DNA of 11,214 nt from CAZDRB01 sp964507925. Lineage in GTDB: Bacteria; Patescibacteriota; Microgenomatia; UBA1400; UBA12108. Positions within the stretch are counted from its first letter, which is position 1. Each line of letters begins with the position of its first letter. The stretch spans positions 1 to 11,214 of the forward strand of contig CAZDRB010000026.1 of the NCBI GenBank assembly GCA_964507925.1, given 5' to 3'. The position numbers were made by a program, and so were the translations under genes. The notes under the pieces are model-generated. The model did no database searches. It was not told the DNA's origin and was given only the letters and a program-made list of their open reading frames with translations. Below, piece by piece: positions 1 through 7,665 of this stretch.

Positions 1-2694
1 AAGCTTAAGCGAGAAGATCCAAAAATGGTTAGAGTTGAGGAGACTCGTTTAAGTGGAGAGCTAAATGACGAAGCTTGGAGACAAGAGGCCTTGACAAAAC
101 AAGTAGAGAGCGAGCTTGACACAATACTTGGCACTGCTAAGGATAAGTATAATCCCTTTGAGGACAAGGATTTTTGGAGCGATTTAAAGAGAGGCGACGA
201 AGGGATAAAAGATATTATTCAGAGAGCCAAGAGCAACGGAATTAAAAAACCAGCTGAGCTTGAGCTGATTATTCGCAGACTCGCAGAGTTAAAGACTTTG
301 TCGGCCGAGGGTCGGTTGAGAAGACCGGGAGCAGGCGCCACAGAGTCGCAGTTTGCGAGTGAAGGGGGACCTGCGGTATTAGGCGAGCTAATGCTGTTTA
401 TGGAGATGGGCGAGTACGCTGCAGCAGCCAATGCGATGCTTGAGTATACAACCAGAGTTGGGATGCAAGAGAATACCAATGATCTGCAGTACATGTATGT
501 GCGGAGAATGTACTTGGAGGCAATTTCTAAGATTAGTAACGATTTTACAGATCAGTTTGGGAAAAATCAGCAGATAGGATACCTGCCTGGCCTTACCACA
601 CAAAAACCAGAAGAGTTTTTCCAAACCCAAGCAAAGGTCTTTAGTAAAAATAATCTAGACCTACTCCTAGGCACTTACGCAAACATGAGTGGGAACGTGA
701 TCGAGGTTGACGGGAAAGAATTTTTGTTTTCAACCAAGAGCGTGATGGCCGCGCTTAGGAGCGAGCGCAATATATTGCGAATAATGAATGCTGACCCCAA
801 CTCGATGGACTCGACAATTAGAGCGATAATGCTCGAGGAGATGTTTGGAGAAGGCGCTAAGGTAAGGGTAGCGGACGTTGATGGAAAGGACGTACTATAT
901 TTGAGTGTTCCGGGACAGGCAGGCGAGAGAGCCCTTTCTGATATTAAGGTTGGAGTCAAATTTGCCGAGCTTGATAAGCGTGGATTTAAGGGCTGGAGAG
1001 CACAAGTGGGGATACCCGAAGGTAAAGACGTTGATCCTAAAACAGGCAAGGAGAGAATAGTTACTAGGCAGTTCACCCTGGAAGACATGCTAGACCGAAA
1101 TCAGTGGATTATGCGAAATGGCCTGAGCTTTATGTGGTATTCGGAGACCTGGATGGACGTTCTAAAGAGCTATCAACCGGCCGTGATGAAAAATGCTCCC
1201 AAGGCACTACTTACGGCGGCCTCGGCTATTGCGGATTATAAGGCCAGCTTTGAGCTTGTAGCTCCTCCATTTTTGGACTTGGTGCAGAAAATTGGTGACA
1301 TGCTAGGACCCATGGAGAGATATAAGTCTGAGGATATGGTAGCCAAAAACATCTCAAAGATGATTACTAAACACTTTATGGAAAGGGAAAGTGGGTGGTC
1401 GGATGACGAGGTTACGAGAAGGGCAGATCAGGGAATAAACAAAAAAATTGGAGATCTTTTTGAAAAAATATATGTTAGGAAAACAGAGGCCACACTCAAC
1501 GGCGAACATGTAACGCTAAATAATAGGCTGAGATCTAGAGAAATGATGAAGCATGCCTTTAATGACTACGAAGAAATGAGCGAGACCGTTGCTGGGATTG
1601 TGAGAAAAAGGTTAGTTGATCTAGGGCTATACGAAAAAGATATTCCGAGCGAGGCTGAACTAATTACCTTTTACCAAAGGTGGAAGGATGAGGCGGCAGA
1701 AGGAAGGCTCCTTGGGGGCAAGGAAGGCTATATGGGACAAGAGTACGCGGCGGTATGGGAGGAGCTATTTGAGCTGAAGATGAGCGCGGAAGACCGAGCA
1801 TTGTGGGCCTCGATTGATAACGAGCGGTTTGGAGTTTTGAAAAAAATGAATGACGAGGTAACCGGAGGCTTTGGAGAGCCGCTCACAAAAGATAATTTTT
1901 GGCAGAGATTTGAGATGGAGGCGTTTGTAGATAGAACGGGGACAAAACATGGCGACGACTGGGAGCAGTTTGGGATGAAATATGCGCCTGCAAAGCTAGA
2001 GGCGCTTAAACTAGTAGTTAAAATCGGCTCCTTAAAGGGAAACGCTGAAGACTATATAAAATTAATGGAACATCTTGACCTGTTTGCGACTCCTGATGTC
2101 AAAAAGACAATAGTTTTATCCTTAATGGACAGACAATCAATTTCTACAAGAGAGCAGTGGCTTGCACCTTATGAAGTTGCAGAAACAGAAGGAGAAAAAA
2201 GCTCGTTCTCAATAAAATGGGTAGATTTTACTGATTCGACAGGAAACAAGTTTTTTGCGCGCACTGCAGATGGAACACGGGCATATCACAAAAAAATGTT
2301 TAGAGGTAACTATGCTAGGCAAGTTTTGGACAAAGACTGGTGGAGACCGCATGACTTTGAGAACCTATTATTAAAGTGGCGGACGGATGGATTTTTGACG
2401 AAGACAGAGGCTCATCACATGGCCGAGAAGCTACTGGGCACCAAACGAACAGTAGACTACCTGGTTGATGGGGCGGCAAAGAACATGGGAATTGACACAT
2501 CTAGACTTGAAGGATTTAAGAAGTTTATAACAAAGGGGACAACATCGGTTAAACTACTTGCGCTCAAGGCATTTTTCTTTGATGACCCAAAGTATGCGCT
2601 TTGGACACTATTTGAGGAGTTCAGGGGATTTGGTGGCAAGACAATGGAGCACATCTTTGGATTTTCAGTGGGCGGAGGTGGCGGACGTCACTAA
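1..2694 (+). CDS. Large soluble protein of unknown function, probably 5'-truncated by the window edge
   Basis: I do not recognise this protein. The frame is open from base 1. The first ATG is at 25 (889 aa from there), but the eight codons before it are also open and charged, and no Shine-Dalgarno precedes it, so the true start may lie upstream of the window. The sequence is rich in Glu, Lys, Arg and aromatic residues with no signal peptide and no convincing membrane helix, so a cytoplasmic protein is likely. The C-terminus holds a more hydrophobic stretch (about residues 845-870, including ALKAFFFDDPKYALW) and ends in a Gly-rich tail FSVGGGGGRH. Several antisense ORFs inside it are shadows. 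It is transcribed towards the T4SS cluster with only 8 bp between stop codons. Position next to a VirB6-like gene makes a T4SS-associated role possible, but nothing in the sequence proves it. That it is a real gene is very likely because of the long open frame; its function is unknown. Confidence 0.85.
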   Translation, partial: KLKREDPKMVRVEETRLSGELNDEAWRQEALTKQVESELDTILGTAKDKYNPFEDKDFWSDLKRGDEGIKDIIQRAKSNGIKKPAELELIIRRLAELKTLSAEGRLRRPGAGATESQFASEGGPAVLGELMLFMEMGEYAAAANAMLEYTTRVGMQENTNDLQYMYVRRMYLEAISKISNDFTDQFGKNQQIGYLPGLTTQKPEEFFQTQAKVFSKNNLDLLLGTYANMSGNVIEVDGKEFLFSTKSVMAALRSERNILRIMNADPNSMDSTIRAIMLEEMFGEGAKVRVADVDGKDVLYLSVPGQAGERALSDIKVGVKFAELDKRGFKGWRAQVGIPEGKDVDPKTGKERIVTRQFTLEDMLDRNQWIMRNGLSFMWYSETWMDVLKSYQPAVMKNAPKALLTAASAIADYKASFELVAPPFLDLVQKIGDMLGPMERYKSEDMVAKNISKMITKHFMERESGWSDDEVTRRADQGINKKIGDLFEKIYVRKTEATLNGEHVTLNNRLRSREMMKHAFNDYEEMSETVAGIVRKRLVDLGLYEKDIPSEAELITFYQRWKDEAAEGRLLGGKEGYMGQEYAAVWEELFELKMSAEDRALWASIDNERFGVLKKMNDEVTGGFGEPLTKDNFWQRFEMEAFVDRTGTKHGDDWEQFGMKYAPAKLEALKLVVKIGSLKGNAEDYIKLMEHLDLFATPDVKKTIVLSLMDRQSISTREQWLAPYEVAETEGEKSSFSIKWVDFTDSTGNKFFARTADGTRAYHKKMFRGNYARQVLDKDWWRPHDFENLLLKWRTDGFLTKTEAHHMAEKLLGTKRTVDYLVDGAAKNMGIDTSRLEGFKKFITKGTTSVKLLALKAFFFDDPKYALWTLFEEFRGFGGKTMEHIFGFSVGGGGGRH

Positions 2695-2713
2695 AGTCTT
2701 TTTTATGAGTGAC
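2687..2713. repeat. Inverted repeat at the convergent gene junction
   Basis: GTCACT at 2687-2692 and its exact reverse complement AGTGAC at 2708-2713 flank a 15-nt T-rich (plus strand) or A-rich (minus strand) loop that spans both stop codons. It could help end transcription from both sides. A 6-bp stem with a 15-nt loop and no following U-tract is weak, so I do not call it a terminator. Confidence 0.25.
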
Positions 2714-4223
2714 CAACTTTTTGAGTGTGACTTGGAGCTCCGCTTATTCCAGCTCCCTCTCTTTGTTTGTTGAAGAGATCGGCTTGGCGCTTCATTTGTA
2801 GCTCTTGTTGTTGGTGGTGAATAGCCCATTTTGGCAGAATGGCGCCGGCACTTGCTCCCATACTGAGCGTGGTCAAGGCCTCGGCAACGTACGGAGATTC
2901 TTTGACTTGGAGCCAGTCTTGAGCCATCTTGACGGCGGCAGGAGTCATGAGAAAGACGAAGAAGCCGATGAGGGTCAAGATGTCCGCATTTTCAGCTTTG
3001 GCCTCGGTCAAGGTAAACGGCGGGAGCCAGACGTTTTGGCGGTTTTGATAGATTTCGGAGCTTTGGTTAACCCCAAAAGGATTTGCGTCACGAGGATCTA
3101 GATCTTTGAGGATCGTCCTGTCAGTTGGGTTGCCTACGAGGATCGCTGAAAATACAAACATCGCTCCTGCTACCGGGAAAGGTATGAGATATGAGGCAGT
3201 AGTTTTGAGCCAAGTAGAGAATGACTTTGAACCAGGAACGGCGTTCATGAGAATCTGGAGCGGGGCGGTAATAGTCTGGACGATAACCATGATATATGAC
3301 TTGATCAGGGCAACCATGAGTTTGAGCATGGCAATGACAAAGGCAACTGAGACAATAAGGGGCATTGGGGAGACAAGGCTGACAATGGCGCCGGCGACAC
3401 CAAGTCCTCCACTACCCAAGTTCCAGAGAATACTGCCGATTGAGTTGGATACTGCTGAGACGATCGAGTTCCTGCCTTCAAAAATAACGGACCAGCCAGA
3501 GTGGGAGAGAAGACGCTCGATCATCTTAGTGGGGTCAATGATTCCGGCTGAACCGATTAAGTAAACCACAAGATAGATCAAAAAGTACATAATATCGATC
3601 ATAAAGCCGACTATGGCGTAGGAAAAAGTAATAAGAATCAGGGTAATAATAAGGTTGGGGAGGGCACTTTGGATCGTGATAATAGTCTGAGCGTTGACCT
3701 TGGTACGAAGCATGATCATGATGCCGACGACAACAAACATAATAATATAGAGAGAGTAGGCGAGGTTGCGAAACAACTTCCAGAAAGGGAGGAACGAGGT
3801 CATGGCGCTGTAGCCCGTGCCTTGAGCGTAGGCGCGCGAGACTGAGGGAACACCAATATTGTCAAGAATATCGGCGACATACTCTTTGCTCGAGATTTGA
3901 TTGTTGTAAAGAGTGGCAATTACCTGATGCTGAGTTCCAAGAAGCCCTGGACTATAAACATTTCCAGATGGATCTTTGCTACATCCACCGCCGATATAGC
4001 GCATGAGGTTTTGAACATCGGAGCAGGTATCATTTAAAAACCAGTCTGGAGAGCTTGATCCAGCAGGGATCGAGACCGGCAGAAGAGTCTTGTTGATACC
4101 GCCAATAAAGGCACCAACCAAACCTGCTTCTTCGGCGCTGGGATAATATGTTTGGGCGCGAGCAAGAGATGGAGAGATTAAAGTAAAAAGACTAAAGGCA
4201 AGGACTAGAATGGCGCGCTTCAT
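2703..4223 (-). CDS. VirB6/TrbL-like T4SS inner-membrane channel protein
   Basis: A 506-aa polytopic membrane protein. A signal peptide is visible (MKR, hydrophobic core, cleavage plausible after ARA at residue 23). A polar segment of about 120 residues follows with Cys67 and Cys81, likely outside the membrane. The hydrophobic core has helices at about 150-173, 187-207, 208-229, 270-300, 301-325, 353-374 and 424-443, then a basic, Gln-rich tail of about 50 residues. This layout, with long hydrophobic helices around a central loop and the sequence VQTITAPLQILMNAVPGS, matches the VirB6/TrbL superfamily, which forms the inner-membrane pore of type IV secretion systems. It is the last gene of the minus-strand T4SS cluster, 88 bp after the 176-aa gene. 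The ATG at 4221-4223 has no Shine-Dalgarno; a TAAAAT hexamer lies 10 nt upstream. The family call is from architecture and context, not a database match. Confidence 0.75.
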   Translation of the reverse strand: MKRAILVLAFSLFTLISPSLARAQTYYPSAEEAGLVGAFIGGINKTLLPVSIPAGSSSPDWFLNDTCSDVQNLMRYIGGGCSKDPSGNVYSPGLLGTQHQVIATLYNNQISSKEYVADILDNIGVPSVSRAYAQGTGYSAMTSFLPFWKLFRNLAYSLYIIMFVVVGIMIMLRTKVNAQTIITIQSALPNLIITLILITFSYAIVGFMIDIMYFLIYLVVYLIGSAGIIDPTKMIERLLSHSGWSVIFEGRNSIVSAVSNSIGSILWNLGSGGLGVAGAIVSLVSPMPLIVSVAFVIAMLKLMVALIKSYIMVIVQTITAPLQILMNAVPGSKSFSTWLKTTASYLIPFPVAGAMFVFSAILVGNPTDRTILKDLDPRDANPFGVNQSSEIYQNRQNVWLPPFTLTEAKAENADILTLIGFFVFLMTPAAVKMAQDWLQVKESPYVAEALTTLSMGASAGAILPKWAIHHQQQELQMKRQADLFNKQREGAGISGAPSHTQKVGHS

Positions 4224-4311
4224 AGATAGGGGAATTTTAACATCCCACGTCGCCCTTTACCACTTCGCCTTTGGCTTCGATGGTGCTCGGGCTATGTTTG
4301 GGACGCGGTGC

Positions 4312-4842
4312 TTATGGATGAAGATTAAGTGCCTTGATCCATGTGGCGGTTGTTTCTCGGACATATTCCCGATCGCCGTAGATAAAGATAAGTTTTTTGG
4401 GATCAATGTTCTTGGATTCGATGAGCTCGAGCGCCTTGAGATAGCTCTCCTTATATGCTGTGACGTTTGGGTTTTTGGTCTCGTCCGGATCTGAGTTGAT
4501 ATAGGAAAGGCCATAGATCTCGAGGCGAAAAACCTCTGCTTCGTCCGAGTCGAGGCGATAGACGTTTATTGTGGTAGTAATACCAACTGAAGTTGTAAAA
4601 TTTTCGAAATAAATCGGGAGTTTGGACTCGATACCTGCTGTATAGATCATAGCCTCATTTCTTTTTTCGCGAGCCAGGTCAGAGAGCTCGGGACGAGGAG
4701 AGGAGGAGAGTTCGTTGTCAACGACATCGGGAGAAACTTCTCTTTTAGGAGAGAGAATAAGGACAAGAGTCAGAATAATGAAAGTGATTATGCCTGCAGT
4801 TCTTGCAAACTTGCTTTGGAACAAATTGAGAATCGGATTCAT
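4312..4842 (-). CDS. Single-pass membrane-anchored protein of the T4SS cluster, function unknown
   Basis: A 176-aa protein with a short N-terminal segment, one strong transmembrane helix at about 14-31 (AGIITFIILTLVLIL) and a soluble domain of about 145 residues. Basic residues on both sides of the helix (KFAR before, KRE after) make topology uncertain, but an outside C-terminal domain is likely. The soluble part mixes predicted strand (TTINVYRL, VFRLEIYGLSYI) and a terminal helix. I do not recognise the domain; VirB8 is similarly bitopic but I see no specific VirB8 motif. The start at 4842 is 3 bp after the stop of the hydrolase gene, and a strong GGAGGAG ribosome binding site lies inside the last codons of that gene, so translation is probably coupled. 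An accessory role in the secretion apparatus is inferred from position only. Confidence 0.75.
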   Translation of the reverse strand: MNPILNLFQSKFARTAGIITFIILTLVLILSPKREVSPDVVDNELSSSPRPELSDLAREKRNEAMIYTAGIESKLPIYFENFTTSVGITTTINVYRLDSDEAEVFRLEIYGLSYINSDPDETKNPNVTAYKESYLKALELIESKNIDPKKLIFIYGDREYVRETTATWIKALNLHP

Positions 4843-4845
4843 AGC

Positions 4846-7089
4846 TTATTCTCCTCCGCCTTTGCTGATTGTATTGTATATAGTGAGAGCAACTGTGAAT
4901 GTCCCCGACCTTTGGTCTGGCTGGGGAGGGCACTTAGTGTGATCAGCGCAGAAAAGGACAAACATGGGAGTGTGCTTGGGGGTGAGGAAGTTGGTGGCGT
5001 AAGGATCGTCTTCGCCAATAAAGAGCCTTGGGCAGCCGCGATATGGAATGAGAAAGGGATACCCTAGTTGACAGTTGCTGTTGCCCCCGCCGTTGTAGTT
5101 GGAGAGCATTGTGATGGTGCTAGTTGCATTTACTAAACCTGGCCCAGGCCTGTTTTTTATGTTGTTTCCAGCATAGATTGCAGATTCGATTAGAGTGCGA
5201 AATATCTTCCCGCCTGCGTCAGGCTCGGGAGTTCCAAGAAAGCGCCCGGAAACTAAGGAGCGATTGGGGTCGCTACTTCCTTCCCTGGCATGAATGCCGG
5301 CGAGAATTTCGCAGGGCACACCAGTTTTTCTTTCAGCTTCTTTGTAGACACTCATGAGCTCTGGGGTGAGGCGAGACTTAATCTCGGCGTTAAAGTAGGT
5401 GAGCGCCTCGGGAGTGGTGTTTTGATAAGGGCTGCCCGCGATAAGCTTGGCAAACAATTTACCATCGCAGGTGCCAGGAGGAACAGAAGACTGACTTGTT
5501 TGGTTGCAGCCAATTCTTGTACCGAGCGCGTAATCAGCGATCACAGTCTCTTCTGGGGAGGAGTAGTTTGCGTCGGCACAGCTAAAATGGGCAAGACGAC
5601 GCCGAGCTTCGGCGGGGGCGATACCTCGACCGAAATAGAGAGGAGTATCACCGCCAACTAAATTTGAGATTTTGAGATAGGAATCTTTTTTGAGCTCGGC
5701 GACGGTGTCTCTGGTTTGATATACAGGAGTTTGGAGGTCGACAATGCTTTGAGTCATTGGCTCGGGAATGATTATTAAGTGAGTTGTAATATTGGCAAAG
5801 AGACTGGCAAGTCCATAAACAAAGTTGATAATGTTTTGAGAAATGTTTGAGGGAGTTGCGCCCCCGGCCACAGTTTGCGGATTATCTTGGATGTGGTATT
5901 TAAACTGTGTCATGCGCTCTTGATAGTCGAGTATGCCGCCGAGAGCAGTGAGCGTAAAAGGAGAGGGTAGCCCTGAAACGGCTGGCTTTAACTCTTGTTC
6001 GATTTTCGTGGGAATTGATTCTGAGGTTGCAACCTGGGTGTAGGGGAGAAGGGGGTTCTTGGCGACGGCCTTTTTGTAGGTCGAGAGGGCTGTGTCTAGT
6101 GAGTGGGTTAAGAAAAGATTGGTAAAAGCCGAGGCTAGCGCGGGCCTGACGCTGGTATCAGAATATAGCCCTTCAGCAATCGGCGTTGAGAGGCAGGCAG
6201 AGTTGACACAGATCGAGCACCTAGCATAGCCCTTGGGAGACGAGGGAGGGTAAAGAGGCGCCGAGCTAAGCGCTTTAACCTCTGGACTATTTGGATCTGA
6301 GCTAATTTTTTGACAGAGGGCTTTTTTGGTAGAGGACACGTCGACAATATTGTTGCCTTTTGAGAGCAATAGCTGATCTCTAGCATGGGTTAGTTGGTCG
6401 CCAATTTCTTGGAGACTCCCTAGCTTGCCCCAGAGATCAACCAGGGCATCGCCTATTGCGACCTCATATTCCCAATCTACCCATCCGAGAGGCCACTCTC
6501 CAGTTCTCTCAACGGTAGCTTTGGTTTGGGCTGCTTGAGTGAGGGTAATTAGCTGAAGTTCTGCGCGGTCACACGCCGAAAGGGAGAGATTGTGAGTTCC
6601 TGAAGAAATCGGGTTACTACTATTTCCGACGTAGTCATATCTTTGCCATTCGTTTTGCTCTTTGGGGAATGCGAGGTTGTCGGGTCTTGAGTAATCGGTT
6701 CCACCTAGATTGGCGTTGCAACTGTGATTTTTGACGTAGGTGCAGGTGCCCGGGAGATCTGGATCTGGTTGTTGGCAGCGGCCGACCTCAGTTTCGATCG
6801 GCCCACATGAGGCGCCGACACAGCGCTGGATCTCGGCGACACAGTCGTTATTTTGTTCGCAGACTCCAACCTCTGAGATGACCCTGATTTCGGCGTCGTC
6901 ATACGTTCTATTTTTGTCTTTTTGTTCGTAGATTTTTAATTCTGGCGGAGGAATAAAGCGTAAAAGCGGAAAAAAGGAATTGAAGTGATAATTGTCTGGA
7001 GGAGAGGCGGCTTGAGCGGGCACCGTATGTGTATAGAGTATGGAGTATAGGACATAGAGCAAAAAAAGAGTGAGGCGCAAAATTTTCAT
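4846..7089 (-). CDS. Secreted cysteine-rich protein with C-terminal lytic transglycosylase/lysozyme-like domain
   Basis: I choose the ATG at 7089 (747 aa) over an ATG at 7200. It gives a clean signal peptide (MKILRLTLFLLYVLYSILY, ending near AQA), lies 7 bp after the preceding pilin stop, and has an AAGG-type ribosome site. The N-terminal mature part has a Cys-rich cluster at about 77-124 (about seven Cys), with more Cys at about 260-300, so disulfides are likely. A hydrophobic stretch at about 419-441 may be a membrane anchor. The last about 180 residues look like a murein-cleaving domain. ILAGIHAREGSS supplies a candidate catalytic Glu near 603 after a helix, as in SLT/lysozyme-like folds, followed by LSNYNGGG (about 662-669) and GEDDPY (about 692-697). 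Such enzymes (VirB1-like) open peptidoglycan for T4SS assembly. The hydrolase call rests on motif recognition; the function of the N-terminal two thirds is unknown. Confidence 0.75.
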   Translation of the reverse strand: MKILRLTLFLLYVLYSILYTHTVPAQAASPPDNYHFNSFFPLLRFIPPPELKIYEQKDKNRTYDDAEIRVISEVGVCEQNNDCVAEIQRCVGASCGPIETEVGRCQQPDPDLPGTCTYVKNHSCNANLGGTDYSRPDNLAFPKEQNEWQRYDYVGNSSNPISSGTHNLSLSACDRAELQLITLTQAAQTKATVERTGEWPLGWVDWEYEVAIGDALVDLWGKLGSLQEIGDQLTHARDQLLLSKGNNIVDVSSTKKALCQKISSDPNSPEVKALSSAPLYPPSSPKGYARCSICVNSACLSTPIAEGLYSDTSVRPALASAFTNLFLTHSLDTALSTYKKAVAKNPLLPYTQVATSESIPTKIEQELKPAVSGLPSPFTLTALGGILDYQERMTQFKYHIQDNPQTVAGGATPSNISQNIINFVYGLASLFANITTHLIIIPEPMTQSIVDLQTPVYQTRDTVAELKKDSYLKISNLVGGDTPLYFGRGIAPAEARRRLAHFSCADANYSSPEETVIADYALGTRIGCNQTSQSSVPPGTCDGKLFAKLIAGSPYQNTTPEALTYFNAEIKSRLTPELMSVYKEAERKTGVPCEILAGIHAREGSSDPNRSLVSGRFLGTPEPDAGGKIFRTLIESAIYAGNNIKNRPGPGLVNATSTITMLSNYNGGGNSNCQLGYPFLIPYRGCPRLFIGEDDPYATNFLTPKHTPMFVLFCADHTKCPPQPDQRSGTFTVALTIYNTISKGGGE

Positions 7090-7096
7090 AACCTTG

Positions 7097-7378
7097 TTAG
7101 AAGCCAAGCTTAAACTCAGTGACGTTAACCCCCGTTGCGTTTTTGATGAAGACAAGTATAAGCCAAGAAAGGATCGCGAGAACAATTCCTGTAATTGCAA
7201 GAGTCACAGTGGTTTTGCCGGCCTCGAGCCCTTTGGGGTCACCCGCGGAAGTTAAGATTTTGAAGCCTCCGACTAGGATCATAACAAAGGCTAGTAGGCC
7301 AATAAGCGGGATGACCACCTCGAGAATATTGCCAAAGTAGAGACTGAGGTCGGAGAGTGGGGGCGCGGTGTCTTGCAT
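7097..7378 (-). CDS. T4SS pilin-like two-helix membrane protein (pilin 7, divergent)
   Basis: 93 aa: short polar N-terminus, helix at 17-38, a polar loop with the family core GGFKILTSAGDPKG, helix at 57-78, short tail. This helix-loop-helix layout is that of VirB2/TrbC-type pilins, here of the small family seen across CPR genomes. It lacks the GGDKGK form of the loop found in pilins 3-6 and has no N-terminal leader. It is separated from the other six pilins by 287 bp of non-coding DNA, has its own -10 element 6 nt before the ATG, and is followed 7 bp later by the hydrolase gene. It may therefore be a specialised subunit expressed with the hydrolase and VirB6-like genes rather than with the main pilins. 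Confidence 0.8.
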   Translation of the reverse strand: MQDTAPPLSDLSLYFGNILEVVIPLIGLLAFVMILVGGFKILTSAGDPKGLEAGKTTVTLAITGIVLAILSWLILVFIKNATGVNVTEFKLGF

Positions 7379-7413
7379 GGGGGTATTATAGCAAATGTTG
7401 CACTCTTCCCGTC
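7379..7413 (-). promoter_or_regulatory. Promoter with extended -10, giving a likely leaderless pilin 7 mRNA
   Basis: Read on the minus strand, TGCTATAAT (7393-7385) is a perfect extended -10, and only 6 nt (ACCCCC) separate it from the ATG. Transcription would be expected to start at or beside the A of the ATG, so the mRNA would have no leader, which fits the lack of a Shine-Dalgarno. The -35 region at 17-bp spacing (GACGGG) is poor, which an extended -10 can compensate. Confidence 0.6.
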
Positions 7414-7469
7414 GTCCAAATTTTGACTCACGACTAAAACAGAGTTCTCATGATATTGCTCATGGGCAT

Positions 7470-7495
7470 TCTGGACTGCACACTGTTCGTCCAGA
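7470..7495. repeat. Inverted repeat, 7-bp stem with 12-nt loop
   Basis: TCTGGAC at 7470-7476 pairs exactly with GTCCAGA at 7489-7495. There is no U-tract on either side, so it is not a typical intrinsic terminator. It could be an operator or an RNA stem in a leader or small RNA. Confidence 0.4.
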
Positions 7496-7536
7496 CGGCA
7501 CATTCGCAGTTTAGAGGTAATCGAACTCAGTTTCTT

Positions 7537-7557
7537 AACGTATGTTCGTAAAATTTG
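7537..7557. repeat. 21-bp direct repeat, copy A (LexA-box-like core)
   Basis: The 21 bases starting AACGTATGTTCG and ending AAATTTG are identical to those at 7623-7643. The core AAC-GTAT-GTTC has dyad symmetry (AAC-N4-GTT) and fits 7 of 8 positions of the GAAC-N4-GTTC operator core of Gram-positive LexA. The flank also forms TGTTC-9 nt-GAACA. A protein-binding site is a reasonable inference; the identity of the protein is not shown. Confidence 0.6.
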
Positions 7558-7622
7558 AACAACGGAAAGCTATTGGATATTTCCTTTGAGCTTGCGCAAA
7601 AAGATTTACATCGTCAGAACTC

Positions 7623-7643
7623 AACGTATGTTCGTAAAATTTG
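7623..7643. repeat. 21-bp direct repeat, copy B (LexA-box-like core)
   Basis: Identical over 21 bp to 7537-7557, offset by 86 bp (65 bp between copies). It begins 22 bp beyond the pilin 6 stop codon. In this copy the secondary TGTTC/GAACA dyad has one mismatch (GTACA), so conservation stops at the 21-bp unit, which suggests selection on that unit. Confidence 0.6.
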
Positions 7644-7665
7644 TACACCCTGAAAGGCTGTAAAA

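Larger units (their letters stand above)
7379..7665. other. Non-coding gap between pilin 6 and pilin 7
   Basis: This 287-bp stretch has no credible gene on either strand. It holds the pilin 7 promoter at its left end, a 7-bp-stem inverted repeat (7470-7495), a smaller one (CATGA at 7449-7453 with TCATG at 7460-7464), and two copies of a 21-bp direct repeat. Its length is out of scale with the 2-62-bp junctions in the rest of the cluster, so it is probably regulatory or encodes a small RNA. Confidence 0.6.

Noticed and set aside
675..1088. Antisense ORF of 137 aa inside the large plus-strand gene
   Set aside because: Ser/Leu/Thr-rich, low-complexity shadow of a clearly coding plus-strand frame, with no ribosome site.
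4257..4514. Minus-strand ORF covering the 88-bp gap after the 176-aa gene
   Set aside because: It overlaps the 176-aa gene in another frame, is basic and low-complexity, and has no ribosome site.
7090..7200. Longer start (ATG at 7200) for the murein hydrolase
   Set aside because: It would overlap the pilin 7 gene by about 100 bp and bury the signal peptide. The ATG at 7089 gives a 7-bp junction and a clean N-terminus.
7470..7495. Intrinsic terminator for pilin 6
   Set aside because: The stem is only 7 bp with a 12-nt loop, no U-tract, and lies about 170 bp beyond the stop codon.
7537..7643. Minimal CRISPR array
   Set aside because: Only two 21-bp units with a 65-bp interval, no further units and no cas genes in the window.
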